Below, in pieces: positions 1 to 10,630 of a stretch of 64,000 bases of DNA. The DNA comes from Xanthocytophaga agilis (GTDB lineage Bacteria; Bacteroidota; Bacteroidia; Cytophagales; 172606-1), in assembly GCF_030068605.1 (NCBI RefSeq), contig NZ_JASJOU010000022.1:83402-147401 (forward strand). The letters run 5' to 3'. The notes under the pieces are model-generated. The model saw nothing but the letters and a program-made list of their open reading frames with translations, was not told the DNA's origin and did not search any database. Within the stretch, counting starts at the first letter, position 1. Each line of letters starts with the position of its first letter. The position numbers were made by a program, and so were the translations under genes.

Positions 1-3000
1 CAGACTTTTTAGTCCTCTGATTAGTCCAATGCCAGCTAGTGAATTCAGTACCACATCCACACCTTTGCCATTTGTCTGTTTTACTACCTCCTGAGAAAAG
101 TCTGTATGTTGATCTGTTAATACATGTTCGATACCTGATTTCTGGAGATACGTTTTTTGTGCATCATCTGCTGCCAGAACAATTACTTTTGCACCTGTGT
201 AAGTAGCTAATTGAACGGAAGCCAGAGCTACATCCCAGTCTGTTACCTGAATCAGAACAGCATCTTCCTTACTTAGACGACCAAGTTCGGTGAGTGCATA
301 GTGAGATGTAATATACGCTATAGGTAAGCTTGCTGCTTCCTGATACAGAAGATGGTCAGGCTTCTTAATTAACTGATTGGCCTTAACTGTCAGAGAGCCT
401 GCTAGTGTGTGTGTGCCCCAGGCAATTACTTCGTCTCCTTCTTTCAGATGAGTGATTGTATTACCTACCTGACGAACGATACCTGCACATTCAAACCCTA
501 GCTGATGTCCGGCTTTATCTAATTGCCCTGTAGCTACCAGCCAATCTCTTTGAGTAAGTCCGGTGGCAACTACTTCTATCTTTACCTCATCTGCCTGGAC
601 AGATTCTTTTACCACATGCTGGAAGATGGTGCTACTCAGATCGCCTGGACGTTTTACGATCGTCTGGAAGGAATGACCATGTGCCACTACTTCCTGAGCT
701 GCATCTTCAGAAGCTTTGGCTTCTGTAACAGGCACCAGTTTTCTGATATACGTTTGTGTATTCCGAATCGCCAGTTCTGCGAACTTGAATTTCTTTCCGG
801 TAAGTTCTGTATACAGAATGTTACTCTCTTCTTCCGACAGACCTGATTGGATATCAATGACCTTTACGGGTATATACGGATATTCATTGATGAATACACG
901 TGACATACCCATGATAGGAGCCTGTGTGTAGTTAATCACTGTATCCTGTTCTTCTACCTTTTCATTGTTTTGAGTCAGAAATACGACTCCTGTTTTGATG
1001 CCTGTTCTATCAATTGTCTGGAACAGATTCATTGTACCACTTATCAGTGTAGTTTGCTGCTGCTCAAATAATTCAGGAGTAATGGTAGTTCCGATCTGAT
1101 TGTCCAGCGCCCATAGATAGAATAGTTTCTTTACTTTTAGACCTTTATGATGAATGGCATCAAAGAGTGCTTGTGTATCCTTTCCATCAAAAGGATTGAT
1201 TATATAGGATGATGGACTAAGTTCTTTGAATGCAGTGCCTTTAATTACTTCAATAACAGAAAGGTTATCCTGGGCAAGTTTGTCCAAGAGCTTCTGTGAA
1301 ACCCCTTGTTTATCTGCAAATAACAAATAACATTCATCTGAATGAAGACGTTCTAGCTCCAGATTGGTTTCATCTTCCTGAGCGAGAGGTTCCCACTGAT
1401 ATTCGTACATACCTGAATACAGGCTTTCCTGCTGTTCGCCACGTGAACCCTGGATATATTTACAGGTCAGTCCTTCCATTTCAGCTACCAGTTGTCCTTC
1501 TTCATTTAGTATCTGATAATTACCAATCAGAAAATCATCACTGGCTTCCAGTATTTCCACGTACGTCCATACATGCTGACCCGGTTTTTCATATACCTTG
1601 TATTTCTCAATATGTACAGGCAAATAAATACCTCGTTTGTTGTCTTCTGTATTTTCACGGGCAGCAAAGATGGTATGTAGACAAGCATCTAATAAGGCTG
1701 GATGTACATAATATTGTTCTACTCCATAGGTAGTTTGAGAACTCAGACTAATAGCACCAAGAATTTCATTTCCTTTTACCCACAGTTTTTGTACTCTCCT
1801 GAATGTTTCTCCATAGTTAAGGCCAGCAGATTTCAGTTCCACATAAAAGTCAGGAATTGAAATTTTGGTTTCCAGCTTTTCCAGCAACGGTTTAATTGTA
1901 ACTGGCTCTTTTTTGATAAAATCATCAAAGTAATTGATTTTACCTCTGGAGTGTCTGATCCAGGCTGTATTATCCTGATCAGCTTGTTTACTGCAGATAT
2001 AGTACTCACCTTCCTGATTCAATATTTCCAATCGGATCTCTGGTTGTTCTCCTTCTTCAGGCAGGAATAATGCTTTCTCAAAGTGGATGTCTTCCAAAAA
2101 GACAGGCTGTTCAGGAAACGAGGCTTTTCCTGCAGACAACGCTATCTCCAGGTGACCACTTCCTGGAAATACAATCGCACCATCTACTTTGTGATCAGCG
2201 AGATACGTAAATAACTCAGGATTTAGATTCAGATTCCATATCCGGTGATGCAGACTCTTCACAGAGATAACCTCACTAGCCAGGAATGGATGAACAGGTG
2301 TTCCCAAACGTGCCTGCTGATGAGTCTTGGTTTCAAACCAGTACCGTTCGTGTTGCCAAGGGTAATGAGGAAGTTTGGTATAGTGAGCCGATGGGAATAA
2401 TTTTTTCCAGTTAGCTTCATAGCCTTCCATAGTCAAAATACCCAGTGAATTAATCATTGTCTTGGCTTCATCTTCTTTCCGGCGTAACGATGGTACTACC
2501 AATCCTGTGATACGATGCATTTTCAGGCTGTCTACTACACCAGCAGTAAGAACAGGGTGAGGGGCTATTTCAATGAATGTATCATAGCCATCCTGAATCA
2601 TGGATTCGATAGCCTGAGTGAAGTATACTGTATCCCGAACATTCTTGTACCAATACTCAGAAACCAGGTGAAGCCCATTTTCCTGAACTCCACTCACAGT
2701 TGAGTAAAGTGGAATCGTGGTACGGGAAGGCTGAAGATGCTGCAATGCTGCAATCATTTCATCTTTCAGTGGCTCCATATGGTGACTATGGAAAGGTACA
2801 TTGACTTGCAGGAAGCGATTGAAGATATCTCTTTCTGACAAACTGGCTGCCAATTGCTCTATTTCGGGAATGTCACCTGCCAGTGCAATCATCTGAGGAC
2901 CATTAATCGCCGCAATAGCTATTTGGGCTTCCAGTCCTCGAATTTCTTTTTTTACAGAAGGTAAATCCAGTCCTACTGCAAGCATTTTTCCTTTTCCCGT

Positions 3001-5019
3001 GGCCTGATTCTGATTCCGGCTACGATGATAAATAACTTCCACTGCTTGTTCCAATGTCAATGCACCTGATGCATAAGCAGCGGCTACTTCACCTATCGAG
3101 TGACCTACACATCCATCGGCTTCTACGCCCCAGGATTTCCATATTTCAGTAAGCCCAATCTGTACAGCCATAATAGCAGGCTGAGCAATACGGGTATCAC
3201 TCACACGGGAAGTTGCTTCATCCCGACTCATTTCTTCCAGTAATGACCAATCTGCAATTTTAGAGAAGAGTGCATCTATTTTGAGAATAGTATCTCTGAA
3301 GACAGAGGATTCCTTAAGTAGTTGTTGACCCATGGCAAACCATTGAGGTCCCTGACCTGAATAAATGAAGGCTATGCGGGGCTTCTTAGACTCTTTTACT
3401 ATCTGATACGTCATACCCTGACGTGTTTCTCCTTTTACAAACGCCTCAAGGTATTCTGATGCATCTGTTTTGGTGCGGGCTGCAATAGATAGCTTATGTT
3501 CAAAAGATGATCTTCTAGTTGCCAGTGAATAGCAGATATCCTGTAGAGATTCTGACGTTCCTTTCAGAAATGCGATATAGCTGTTAGCTAGATCTTTGAG
3601 TGCTTTTTCATTCTTAGCAGAAATAAGGAAGAGATGAGGCATCATTCCGTCTTCAGAAGAAGAAAGATTTTTTGTGGCAGCCGGAATATATTCCTGTAAT
3701 AAACAATGGGCATTGGTTCCGCCTGCACCAAACGAGTTTACACCTGCATATACAACCGGAATATTTTGAGGAATAGTTTCCAGTGTAGTAGGCACTCTCA
3801 GTTTATATGTTTCGAAAGGTATTTTTGGATTGGGTTTTTCAAAGTGGAGATTGGCTGGAATCTGTCGGTTTTTTGTGATCAAAGCCAGTTTAATCAAACC
3901 TGCTATACCTGCTGCTGCTTCCAGGTGACCCATGTTGGTTTTTACAGAACCGATTACACATTTATTATTGGTGTCCCGGCCTTTGCCAACTACATTTCCA
4001 AAGGCTCTGGTTTCTAAGGGGTCACCCACTGGTGTACCCGTACCATGAGCTTCTACATAGGTAATTTCTGCAGGATTTACGCCTGCCCGATTATAGACAG
4101 TTTCCAGTAGTTCTGTTTGAGCATCCGGATTAGGTACAGTAAATCCATCTTCTGTATAGCCATCCTGATTCACACCTGTTGCCCGAATCAGAGAATAAAT
4201 CTGATCTCCATCTTCTAGTGCTTTCGATAGAGGTTTTAATAAAATAACCCCGCATCCTTCACTTCGTACATAGCCATTGGCACGGCTATCAAAGGTTTTA
4301 CAATATCCATCCGGAGAAAGAAAGTTTCCTTTGGACATCAAAATAGATGTCTCTGGTTTTAACAGAAGGTTCACACCTCCGGCAAGTCCCATGCTGCTTT
4401 CTCCATTCCAGATACTTTGGCAAGCCAGGTGTACTGCTACCAGAGAGGAGGAGCAGGCTGTATTCAAACTTACACTTGGACCTTTAAGATTGTAAATGTA
4501 GGATAAACGATTGGCTACAGAAGTAGAGGAAGCTCCCATCGCCACATGCGGACTGATTTTATCTTTTTGATAACCGGAGCTTTGCATATCCCAGTAATCG
4601 GTGGTAAATACACCCATAAACACACAGGTTCTGGAGCCTGAGAGATCTTCTACTTTTACTCCTGCATCTTCCATTGCCTCATAGGTAATCTCAAGCAGCA
4701 TTCTTTGCTGTGGATCAATACGTTCAGCTTCTTTGGGGAATATATTAAAGAAACTGGCATCAAACTGGTCTATTTCTTTTAAAAAACCACCTTTTCGGGA
4801 TTTGATTTTTCCTGCTTTTTGTGTGTCAGGATCGTAGTAATTATCCAGTTTCCAACGATTTTCCGGAACGTCGGTGATTGCGTCAAACCCTGCCTGAAGT
4901 CTGCTCCAAAAGGAGGCTGGATCTGTTACATTTCCAGGGAACCTACATCCGATGCCAATAATGGCAATAGGTTCAAGATTGTTTTTTTGAGGAGACTCAA
5001 ATGATAACTGCTCAGGCAT
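1..5019 (-). CDS. Type I polyketide synthase, partial (KS-AT-DH-psiKR-ER...)
   Basis: About 1673 codons are open from an ATG at 5019 to the left edge, where the gene continues. In order: ketosynthase (about 13-440) with active Cys189 in TACSSS, HGTGTPVGDP and KTNMGHLEAAAG; acyltransferase (about 550-860) with Ser641 in GHSIGE; dehydratase (about 925-1210) with His943 in an HxxxGxxxxP motif and a later HPALLDA motif; an inactive structural ketoreductase half; then the start of an enoylreductase (LGFECAGIV). This order is typical of fully reducing modules, and a ketoreductase and carrier protein should follow off the edge. No methyltransferase is seen between DH and ER. The AT motif VPFHSHHME suggests malonyl loading, which is an inference. 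No frameshift was found: the frame agrees at both ends. The product is unknown because the cluster lies outside the window. Confidence 0.95.
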   Translation of the reverse strand, partial: MPEQLSFESPQKNNLEPIAIIGIGCRFPGNVTDPASFWSRLQAGFDAITDVPENRWKLDNYYDPDTQKAGKIKSRKGGFLKEIDQFDASFFNIFPKEAERIDPQQRMLLEITYEAMEDAGVKVEDLSGSRTCVFMGVFTTDYWDMQSSGYQKDKISPHVAMGASSTSVANRLSYIYNLKGPSVSLNTACSSSLVAVHLACQSIWNGESSMGLAGGVNLLLKPETSILMSKGNFLSPDGYCKTFDSRANGYVRSEGCGVILLKPLSKALEDGDQIYSLIRATGVNQDGYTEDGFTVPNPDAQTELLETVYNRAGVNPAEITYVEAHGTGTPVGDPLETRAFGNVVGKGRDTNNKCVIGSVKTNMGHLEAAAGIAGLIKLALITKNRQIPANLHFEKPNPKIPFETYKLRVPTTLETIPQNIPVVYAGVNSFGAGGTNAHCLLQEYIPAATKNLSSSEDGMMPHLFLISAKNEKALKDLANSYIAFLKGTSESLQDICYSLATRRSSFEHKLSIAARTKTDASEYLEAFVKGETRQGMTYQIVKESKKPRIAFIYSGQGPQWFAMGQQLLKESSVFRDTILKIDALFSKIADWSLLEEMSRDEATSRVSDTRIAQPAIMAVQIGLTEIWKSWGVEADGCVGHSIGEVAAAYASGALTLEQAVEVIYHRSRNQNQATGKGKMLAVGLDLPSVKKEIRGLEAQIAIAAINGPQMIALAGDIPEIEQLAASLSERDIFNRFLQVNVPFHSHHMEPLKDEMIAALQHLQPSRTTIPLYSTVSGVQENGLHLVSEYWYKNVRDTVYFTQAIESMIQDGYDTFIEIAPHPVLTAGVVDSLKMHRITGLVVPSLRRKEDEAKTMINSLGILTMEGYEANWKKLFPSAHYTKLPHYPWQHERYWFETKTHQQARLGTPVHPFLASEVISVKSLHHRIWNLNLNPELFTYLADHKVDGAIVFPGSGHLEIALSAGKASFPEQPVFLEDIHFEKALFLPEEGEQPEIRLEILNQEGEYYICSKQADQDNTAWIRHSRGKINYFDDFIKKEPVTIKPLLEKLETKISIPDFYVELKSAGLNYGETFRRVQKLWVKGNEILGAISLSSQTTYGVEQYYVHPALLDACLHTIFAARENTEDNKRGIYLPVHIEKYKVYEKPGQHVWTYVEILEASDDFLIGNYQILNEEGQLVAEMEGLTCKYIQGSRGEQQESLYSGMYEYQWEPLAQEDETNLELERLHSDECYLLFADKQGVSQKLLDKLAQDNLSVIEVIKGTAFKELSPSSYIINPFDGKDTQALFDAIHHKGLKVKKLFYLWALDNQIGTTITPELFEQQQTTLISGTMNLFQTIDRTGIKTGVVFLTQNNEKVEEQDTVINYTQAPIMGMSRVFINEYPYIPVKVIDIQSGLSEEESNILYTELTGKKFKFAELAIRNTQTYIRKLVPVTEAKASEDAAQEVVAHGHSFQTIVKRPGDLSSTIFQHVVKESVQADEVKIEVVATGLTQRDWLVATGQLDKAGHQLGFECAGIVRQVGNTITHLKEGDEVIAWGTHTLAGSLTVKANQLIKKPDHLLYQEAASLPIAYITSHYALTELGRLSKEDAVLIQVTDWDVALASVQLATYTGAKVIVLAADDAQKTYLQKSGIEHVLTDQHTDFSQEVVKQTNGKGVDVVLNSLAGIGLIRGLKSL

Positions 5020-6306
5020 AATAGTAGAAGGTTAGGTTTAACAAATTACATGTATGAGGTGGCGTAAGTGTTATTCTACGAAAAAAACATGCACACGGGA
5101 GTATATAGCACTCCCTGTCGTCTACCAAACTGAATGAGTACCGATGGATGAAATAACTACCTGAAAATTTACGGTTGTAAGAATTGTGGAATGATCGCTT
5201 ATAAGTGATAAGCTGAAAGAAAAAGTTTGGGGTTAGAGTAAAAACTAGATAAAATTAACAGTGGTTGGGTTATGATAAAGTCTTATATGAAGTAACAATC
5301 AGATCAAACTGAAGTATTGGCAAGTATAATATTATATATGTAGGTATGTGGAGTTTGTTTCTTGTCTACAGAATTTAAAATTATATGCTTAGTTGAATCT
5401 ATAAGAAGATTTATTCTGCTGGAGTGCTACTAAGGTAAAGAAATAGTAAATAAATAATCAATAGAGTAAGTATATTTTTTTTGTTGTAAATGTATTTTAA
5501 ATTACTGGTGGGTTTATTTTTTATTTTTTATTGGAAAAATACTTTTTAGATGAGTAGTTCAATTGTATTTATAGATGATTGTAAGAGAGTAAATTATATA
5601 GATCTTATTAACAATGAAGAAGCTGAATTAGTAAGTAGCATGGGTTGCTTTTATAATGATAATAGGACTGGATAAATAATATAAATCCTATAAGCTGAGT
5701 TTTATAGGTATGTCAATAACATGCTTAATACATTAAACCAAGTCACTACCAATTTTTCAGAGAGACATTGATCAGAAATATTAAATTGATCAGAAGTACA
5801 AATGCGAGTAATAATATATTGTTTCATAGTATGACGGAATTTAATACAAAGGCAAAGAGAGATACTTGCTATCCACTACACCTCAGCATGATGCATCTTC
5901 TCGGCTTAGTGTGCAAAGTTGTTGGGTATTTTCCTGCCGTTTTTATTTGCTATTGAAGAATATATTTCTCAGAAACCTTTTCTGTAGCGTATGGGGCAAT
6001 GATCAGTAGTATTTTAATAAGAAACGAATCTCTTAAAGGGTATTTTGGATTTCGATCCACATGGTTCTATCAACGGATTGACCAGATCCAAATCTATCAG
6101 TTATAAAGTTCTACCAGATAAATGCGGCTTAATCTTGGAATTTATAATGTAAAGTTAAATATTTGGTAATCAGTGTTTAGTGTTCTTTTTTGATATTTTT
6201 TGGAGGAAAGACGAAAGGATAACCGTTCCTTTATAGAGAATAATTCTTTCATTTTTCTGATCAGCCTATTTAACTGATATTACTTACTCTTCATCCGTCA
6301 GTATCC
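5020..6306. other. AT-rich intergenic spacer between PKS and glgX
   Basis: This is the divergent spacer between the polyketide synthase and the debranching enzyme. I see no convincing gene: the only short open frame here (5768-5956) has no recognisable product. It contains an imperfect 18-bp tandem duplication (5767-5784 and 5785-5802, each starting ATTGATCAGAA). Promoters for both flanking genes must lie here, but I could not pick a convincing pair of boxes. Confidence 0.6.
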
Positions 6307-8361
6307 ATGCAAACAGACTGGACTTTGATCGAAGGCTCACCTATTCCATTAGGTGTCAGCTATAACCCCATTGTAAAAGCCTATAATGTGGCATTGTATT
6401 CCAATCATGCTGCTAAAGTAAGTTTGTTGCTATATGCAGAAGAGGAGTATGAATTGCCCAGATATACCATTGTGCTTAACCCATTGATCAATAAATCACA
6501 GCGGGTATGGCATTGTTATCTCAAAGAATCAGAAATTCCAGAAGCTGCCTATTATGCGTTTCAGGTAGATGGCCCTGTTAATATAGAAGAACCTTACTGG
6601 CATGCATTCAATCCTAAGAAAGTATTACTGGACCCCTATACAAAGGCTATCTTCTTTCCTCCTGAATTCAGTCGGTTGGCTGCTTGTGATGGATTTTCCA
6701 ATGCAGGAAAGGCTGCCTTGGGGTGTTTGCGATCGTTGAAAGATGCAGCAGCTCCCTTTGACTGGCAGAACGATAAACCCGTCCGACATACTGATGACCT
6801 GATTATCTATGAAATGCATGTGAGGGGATTTACACGTCGTGCAAGTGCAGGTGTACCAGTCGGACAGGAAGGTACCTTTGCAGGAGTTATTGCGAAAATT
6901 CCCTATCTGAAAGACTTGGGAATTACAGCTGTTGAACTTATGCCCGTGTTTCAGTTTGATCCTCAGGAGAATAATTATTGGGGGTATATGCCACTGGGAT
7001 TTTTTATGCCTCATCTGGCCTATTCTTCAGACAAGACACCGGGTGGAGCGATGCGAGAGTTTAAAACTATGGTTCGTGAACTCCACAAAGCAGGTATTGA
7101 AGTAATTTTGGATGTGGTGTTTAACCATACGGTAGAAGGAGGCAAGGGTGGTCCTGTATATCACTTCAAAGGGATTGACAACAGTACTTATTATCTGCTG
7201 AAACATACTCCAAATGACCCTTATCTGAACTATAGTGGTACTGGCAATACGTTGCGCACAGATCATCCGGCCACACAGCAGTTCATTATGGATTGCCTGC
7301 GTTACTGGGTCACCGAAATGCATGTAGACGGCTTTCGTTTTGATCTGGCCTCGGTGTTTTCTCGTACTTCCGATGGTAGGGTAGGAGATACTCCTATTTT
7401 TGCTCAACTGGCAGCAGATCCGGTATTATCTTCCGTACGAATGATTGCCGAACCCTGGGATGCCGTGGATGTATATCAATTGGGACGGGCTTTTCCAGGA
7501 GTTACCTGGTTACAGTGGAATGGTAAGTTTCGGGATGATGTCCGGCAGTTTGTTAAAAGTGATGCCGGGTTTGTAGGTGCATTGATTCAGCGCCTATATG
7601 GAAGCGACGATTTATTCCCTGGAGATGCTTTTCATGCCTATCATTCCTACCAGAGTGTAAACTATATCAATTCGCATGACGGATTTACCTTGTATGATAC
7701 AGTTGCCTACAATTCGAAACACAATCAGGCCAATGGACATAACAATACCGATGGCCATGAACCGAATCTAAGCTGGAATTGTGGTATAGAAGGTGATATG
7801 GGTGTGTCAGAGGCCGTGATGCAGTTGCGGCAACGGCAGGCGAAGAATTTCTTTACTCTTCTCATGTTATCCAACGGAACACCTATGTTTGTGGCTGGGG
7901 ATGAATTTTTGCATACCCAGAATGGAAACAACAATGCCTATAATCAGGACAATGAAACCAGCTGGTTAAACTGGAATCGCCTTGATCAGTTTTCAGGCTT
8001 CCATCAGTTTATTGTAGCGTTAATTCGTTTTCGCAAAGAACAGGATGGCATCAGCCGAAGCCGTTTCTGGCGAAATGATGTAAGGTGGTATGGCGTAAAT
8101 GGACAACCTGACTTTCAATCTTCTTCCCGTAGCCTGGCATTTAGTTTAAAACTATCTTCTGGCAAGACATTGTATGTAATGATCAATGCCTATTGGGAAG
8201 GTTTACCCTTTGTGATTCAGGAGCCAGGCCCCTGGTCACGTATTATCAACACCTATCTGGCTTCAGGAGAAGATATCCTCAAAGAAGGAACTGAAACCAT
8301 CACCCATTCAGACTATTGGGTAGGCGAACGATCTATAGTAGTTCTGCTAAGTAATCATTGA
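6307..8361 (+). CDS. glgX: Glycogen debranching enzyme, GlgX/isoamylase type (GH13)
   Basis: 684 aa, close to the usual length of GlgX/TreX enzymes, which hydrolyse alpha-1,6 branches in glycogen. The first 150 residues resemble the CBM48 fold that precedes the catalytic barrel. The GH13 motifs are present: DVVFNHT; GFRFDLAS with nucleophile Asp346; IAEPWD with acid/base Glu382; and NSHDGF with Asp458. All three catalytic residues are intact, so the gene looks functional. It stands alone between a long spacer and a dispersed repeat; no other glycogen genes adjoin it. The start at 6307 is the first ATG of the frame and gives a normal N terminus. I cannot separate a strict debrancher from a malto-oligosaccharide isoamylase by eye. 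Confidence 0.93.
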   Translation: MQTDWTLIEGSPIPLGVSYNPIVKAYNVALYSNHAAKVSLLLYAEEEYELPRYTIVLNPLINKSQRVWHCYLKESEIPEAAYYAFQVDGPVNIEEPYWHAFNPKKVLLDPYTKAIFFPPEFSRLAACDGFSNAGKAALGCLRSLKDAAAPFDWQNDKPVRHTDDLIIYEMHVRGFTRRASAGVPVGQEGTFAGVIAKIPYLKDLGITAVELMPVFQFDPQENNYWGYMPLGFFMPHLAYSSDKTPGGAMREFKTMVRELHKAGIEVILDVVFNHTVEGGKGGPVYHFKGIDNSTYYLLKHTPNDPYLNYSGTGNTLRTDHPATQQFIMDCLRYWVTEMHVDGFRFDLASVFSRTSDGRVGDTPIFAQLAADPVLSSVRMIAEPWDAVDVYQLGRAFPGVTWLQWNGKFRDDVRQFVKSDAGFVGALIQRLYGSDDLFPGDAFHAYHSYQSVNYINSHDGFTLYDTVAYNSKHNQANGHNNTDGHEPNLSWNCGIEGDMGVSEAVMQLRQRQAKNFFTLLMLSNGTPMFVAGDEFLHTQNGNNNAYNQDNETSWLNWNRLDQFSGFHQFIVALIRFRKEQDGISRSRFWRNDVRWYGVNGQPDFQSSSRSLAFSLKLSSGKTLYVMINAYWEGLPFVIQEPGPWSRIINTYLASGEDILKEGTETITHSDYWVGERSIVVLLSNH

Positions 8362-8411
8362 AAAAAAGGGAATTAGAAATGCAGTCCAAAAGAAAAAAAT
8401 AAAATGAAGAT

Positions 8412-8600
8412 GCTACAAAGAGAGTTGCGATTCCTTCAATCGTGTGTGGTAGTGTAGGTGCGTTGGCAATCTTTTTCCCGCGAGGTTGGCCTTTGGCCTT
8501 GCGGGCGGAAGGATCGGGAAAAAGTGTCTTTTTCTTTTGTCACTTTTCTTTTGGACAAGCAAAAGAAAAGTGAGAAGGGCGGAAGATGAATCATTAGAGA
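8412..8600 (+). repeat. Dispersed repeat family 1, copy A
   Basis: Non-coding, about 190 bp, starting GCTACAAAGAGAGTT and containing a GC-rich stretch (GCGAGGTTGGCCTTTGGCC) followed by a hairpin of the type CACTTTTCTTTT...AAAAGAAAAGTG. The first roughly 110 bp match copy B at 10706-10920 in the opposite orientation. The two copies flank the asparaginase and cutC genes. Short open frames across it are artefacts of the repeat. Confidence 0.8.
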
Positions 8601-8687
8601 AATAAAGGAAACACAACAATCCGAAAAATGGAGAGGCAATTGGAAGAACAATGATAGGAGTTATAAACAATAAGGTTAAAAGTAAGA

Positions 8688-8720
8688 AAACCAGAACCTA
8701 AATAGCATAGGCTCTGGTTT
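8688..8720 (-). terminator. Terminator of the asparaginase-like gene
   Basis: Arms AAACCAGAaCCTA and TAGGctCTGGTTT form a hairpin just past the stop codon at 8772. Read on the minus strand it is followed by TTTTC, as expected for intrinsic termination. Its stem sequence resembles the terminator after cutC (10631-10675). Confidence 0.75.
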
Positions 8721-8771
8721 ATCAAAACTCCATCATTAGAGATTACTTATGTTGTGTAAGCAGAACACAGA

Positions 8772-9758
8772 TTACATAGAACTTTTTGCATCAAATAATT
8801 TATTCTGAACACTATTACTATACACCGCATAGTTAAAGCCTTTCTGAATAGCATACGCCCCATACTCTCCTTTCTTATTCAGAGCAAGAAAACCTACCTG
8901 AATCTTATCATATCCCGGATATTTCTTTTTAATACGCTCTACCGCTGTAACACATGCTTTCTGAGGAGACATACCCTGACGCATCAGCTCCACTACCAGA
9001 TGGCTACCAACTGTACGAATAACCGCTTCACCCAGACCTGTAGAACATGCTGCACCTACTTCGTTGTCTACATATAGTCCTGCACCAATAATCGGAGAGT
9101 CGCCTACACGACCGTGCATTTTAAAGGCCATGCCACTGGTAGTACAGGCACCAGATAATTTACCATTGGCATCCAGCGCAATCATACCAATAGTATCGTG
9201 ACGTTCGATGTTAATAACAGGTTCGTATTTAGCTGTTTTCAACCATTCTTTCCATGCCTTCTCTGACTCAGGTGTCAGTAGATTCTCTTCTTTAAATCCT
9301 TTGGACAAGGCAAACTGACGTGCTCCTTCTCCAACCAGCATTACATGGGGAGTATCCTCCATCACTTTGCGGGCTACTGAAATCGGATGCATAATATTTT
9401 GCAAGAATGCTACCGAACCACAGTTATCATTTTCATCCATAATACAGGCATCTAGTGTTACCTTTCCATCACGATCAGGCAGACCACCATAGCCCACGGT
9501 ATTTACTTTAGGATCAGCTTCAGGTACCATAACTCCTTTTTCTACAGCATCCAGTGCCCGTCCTCCTTTGCTTAGAATATCCCAGGCCGCCTGGTTAGCC
9601 GGAATGCCGTGGTCCCAGGTAGAAAGAACGATTGGTCCACCTGCTGGTGCTTTACCTGGATTAATATGCTGATCAACTGATGTGCTATTGCCCCGTAAAT
9701 ACGAAAAGAATGCAGCTCCCATTGCAGAAATCTTCAGAAACTGTCTGCGGTTATTCAT
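8772..9758 (-). CDS. Tat-exported N4-(beta-N-acetylglucosaminyl)-L-asparaginase family hydrolase
   Basis: 328 aa. The N terminus NNRRQFLKISA followed by a hydrophobic stretch is a twin-arginine signal, so the enzyme is probably folded in the cytoplasm and exported. The body is an Ntn-hydrolase of the glycosylasparaginase/isoaspartyl peptidase family: the motif HDTIGM contains the threonine at which the precursor cleaves itself to form the active N-terminal nucleophile, and GRVGDSPIIGAG and ACSTGLGE match substrate-loop motifs. Family members cleave the GlcNAc-asparagine bond of glycoproteins. The gene is divergent from cutC with a 73-bp gap. Assignment to the subfamily is confident; the natural substrate is not known. 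Confidence 0.9.
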   Translation of the reverse strand: MNNRRQFLKISAMGAAFFSYLRGNSTSVDQHINPGKAPAGGPIVLSTWDHGIPANQAAWDILSKGGRALDAVEKGVMVPEADPKVNTVGYGGLPDRDGKVTLDACIMDENDNCGSVAFLQNIMHPISVARKVMEDTPHVMLVGEGARQFALSKGFKEENLLTPESEKAWKEWLKTAKYEPVINIERHDTIGMIALDANGKLSGACTTSGMAFKMHGRVGDSPIIGAGLYVDNEVGAACSTGLGEAVIRTVGSHLVVELMRQGMSPQKACVTAVERIKKKYPGYDKIQVGFLALNKKGEYGAYAIQKGFNYAVYSNSVQNKLFDAKSSM

Positions 9759-9766
9759 AATGCTTG

Positions 9767-9798
9767 TTTGGATAAGGTTTTATTAGGAAGTATTTTTG
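9767..9798 (+). promoter_or_regulatory. cutC promoter (Bacteroidota type)
   Basis: TTTG at 9767-9770, a 20-base spacer, then TATTTTTG at 9791-9798, matching the phylum consensus TTTG / TAnnTTTG. It lies 34 bases ahead of the cutC start codon. Confidence 0.7.
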
Positions 9799-9831
9799 AC
9801 AAAGAAATTCAAAATAATAAAATAATTTAGT

Positions 9832-10578
9832 ATGTCTGATCAAATTACCGTCGAAATTTGTGTGAACTCTGCTATTTCTGCAATAGAGGCTCAAAAAGGA
9901 GGGGCGAATAGAGTGGAGTTGTGTGAGAATCTTTGGGAGGGAGGTACAACACCCAGTGCAGGAACTATTGCTATTGCCCGTAAGAATTTAACTATTCAAC
10001 TATTCGTTATTATCCGTCCGCGTGGAGGTGATTTTCTGTATTCAGACGATGAGTTTGATGTAATGAAACATGATATCCTGACTGCCAAACAGCTAGGTGC
10101 TGATGGCATTGTAACAGGTATCCTGACAGCAGATGGACGAGTGGATATACCTCGCATGAAAGAACTGAAAGAACTGGCCGCTCCGCTACCCATTACCTTT
10201 CACCGGGCATTCGACATGGTAGCAGATCCTTATCAGGCACTGGAAGATTGTATTGCATTGGGGATGGACCGGATACTTACCTCAGGGCTGGAAAAATCGG
10301 CTATCGAAGGAATGGAGCTAATTGCCGAACTGGTACAAAAAGCAGCTGGCCGTATTCGTATCATGCCAGGATCAGGTATCAATGAGAAGAATGTACACAA
10401 GCTAGTACAATATACAGGGGTGAAGGAAGTGCATTTCTCTGCTATGCGAACTGTTGACAGTCAGATGGAATATCGTCAGGCGAATGTGTTTATGGGAGGG
10501 GTGATGCGGCCACCAGAGTTTTTGATAACAGTGACAGACCCTGCAAAAGTGGAACGGGTACGAAATGCGGCACAATAA
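9832..10578 (+). CDS. cutC: CutC family protein (copper homeostasis)
   Basis: 248 aa TIM-barrel protein, the usual CutC length. Diagnostic motifs include EICVNS near the start, GGANRVELCENL, GGTTPSAG, IRPRGGDF and ITFHRAFD, ending with the GSGI barrel segment. CutC was named for copper tolerance in E. coli, but a direct copper role is disputed and the biochemical function is unsettled. The start at 9832 fits the promoter 34 bases upstream. It is a single-gene transcript ended by the hairpin at 10631-10675. Confidence 0.92.
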   Translation: MSDQITVEICVNSAISAIEAQKGGANRVELCENLWEGGTTPSAGTIAIARKNLTIQLFVIIRPRGGDFLYSDDEFDVMKHDILTAKQLGADGIVTGILTADGRVDIPRMKELKELAAPLPITFHRAFDMVADPYQALEDCIALGMDRILTSGLEKSAIEGMELIAELVQKAAGRIRIMPGSGINEKNVHKLVQYTGVKEVHFSAMRTVDSQMEYRQANVFMGGVMRPPEFLITVTDPAKVERVRNAAQ

Positions 10579-10630
10579 AGGAGTTGAGACTAGAGTCATT
10601 CCAGATCCTGTATCTGATTTTTGAACTCTA

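Noticed and set aside
5768..5956. 62-codon frame upstream of glgX
   Set aside because: No similarity or promoter; it begins next to an 18-bp tandem duplication in AT-rich spacer DNA.
8413..8670. Short minus-strand reading frames with Lys/Arg-rich sequence (85 and 71 codons)
   Set aside because: They lie wholly inside dispersed repeat copy A; the sequence arises from the hairpin and GC core, not from a gene.
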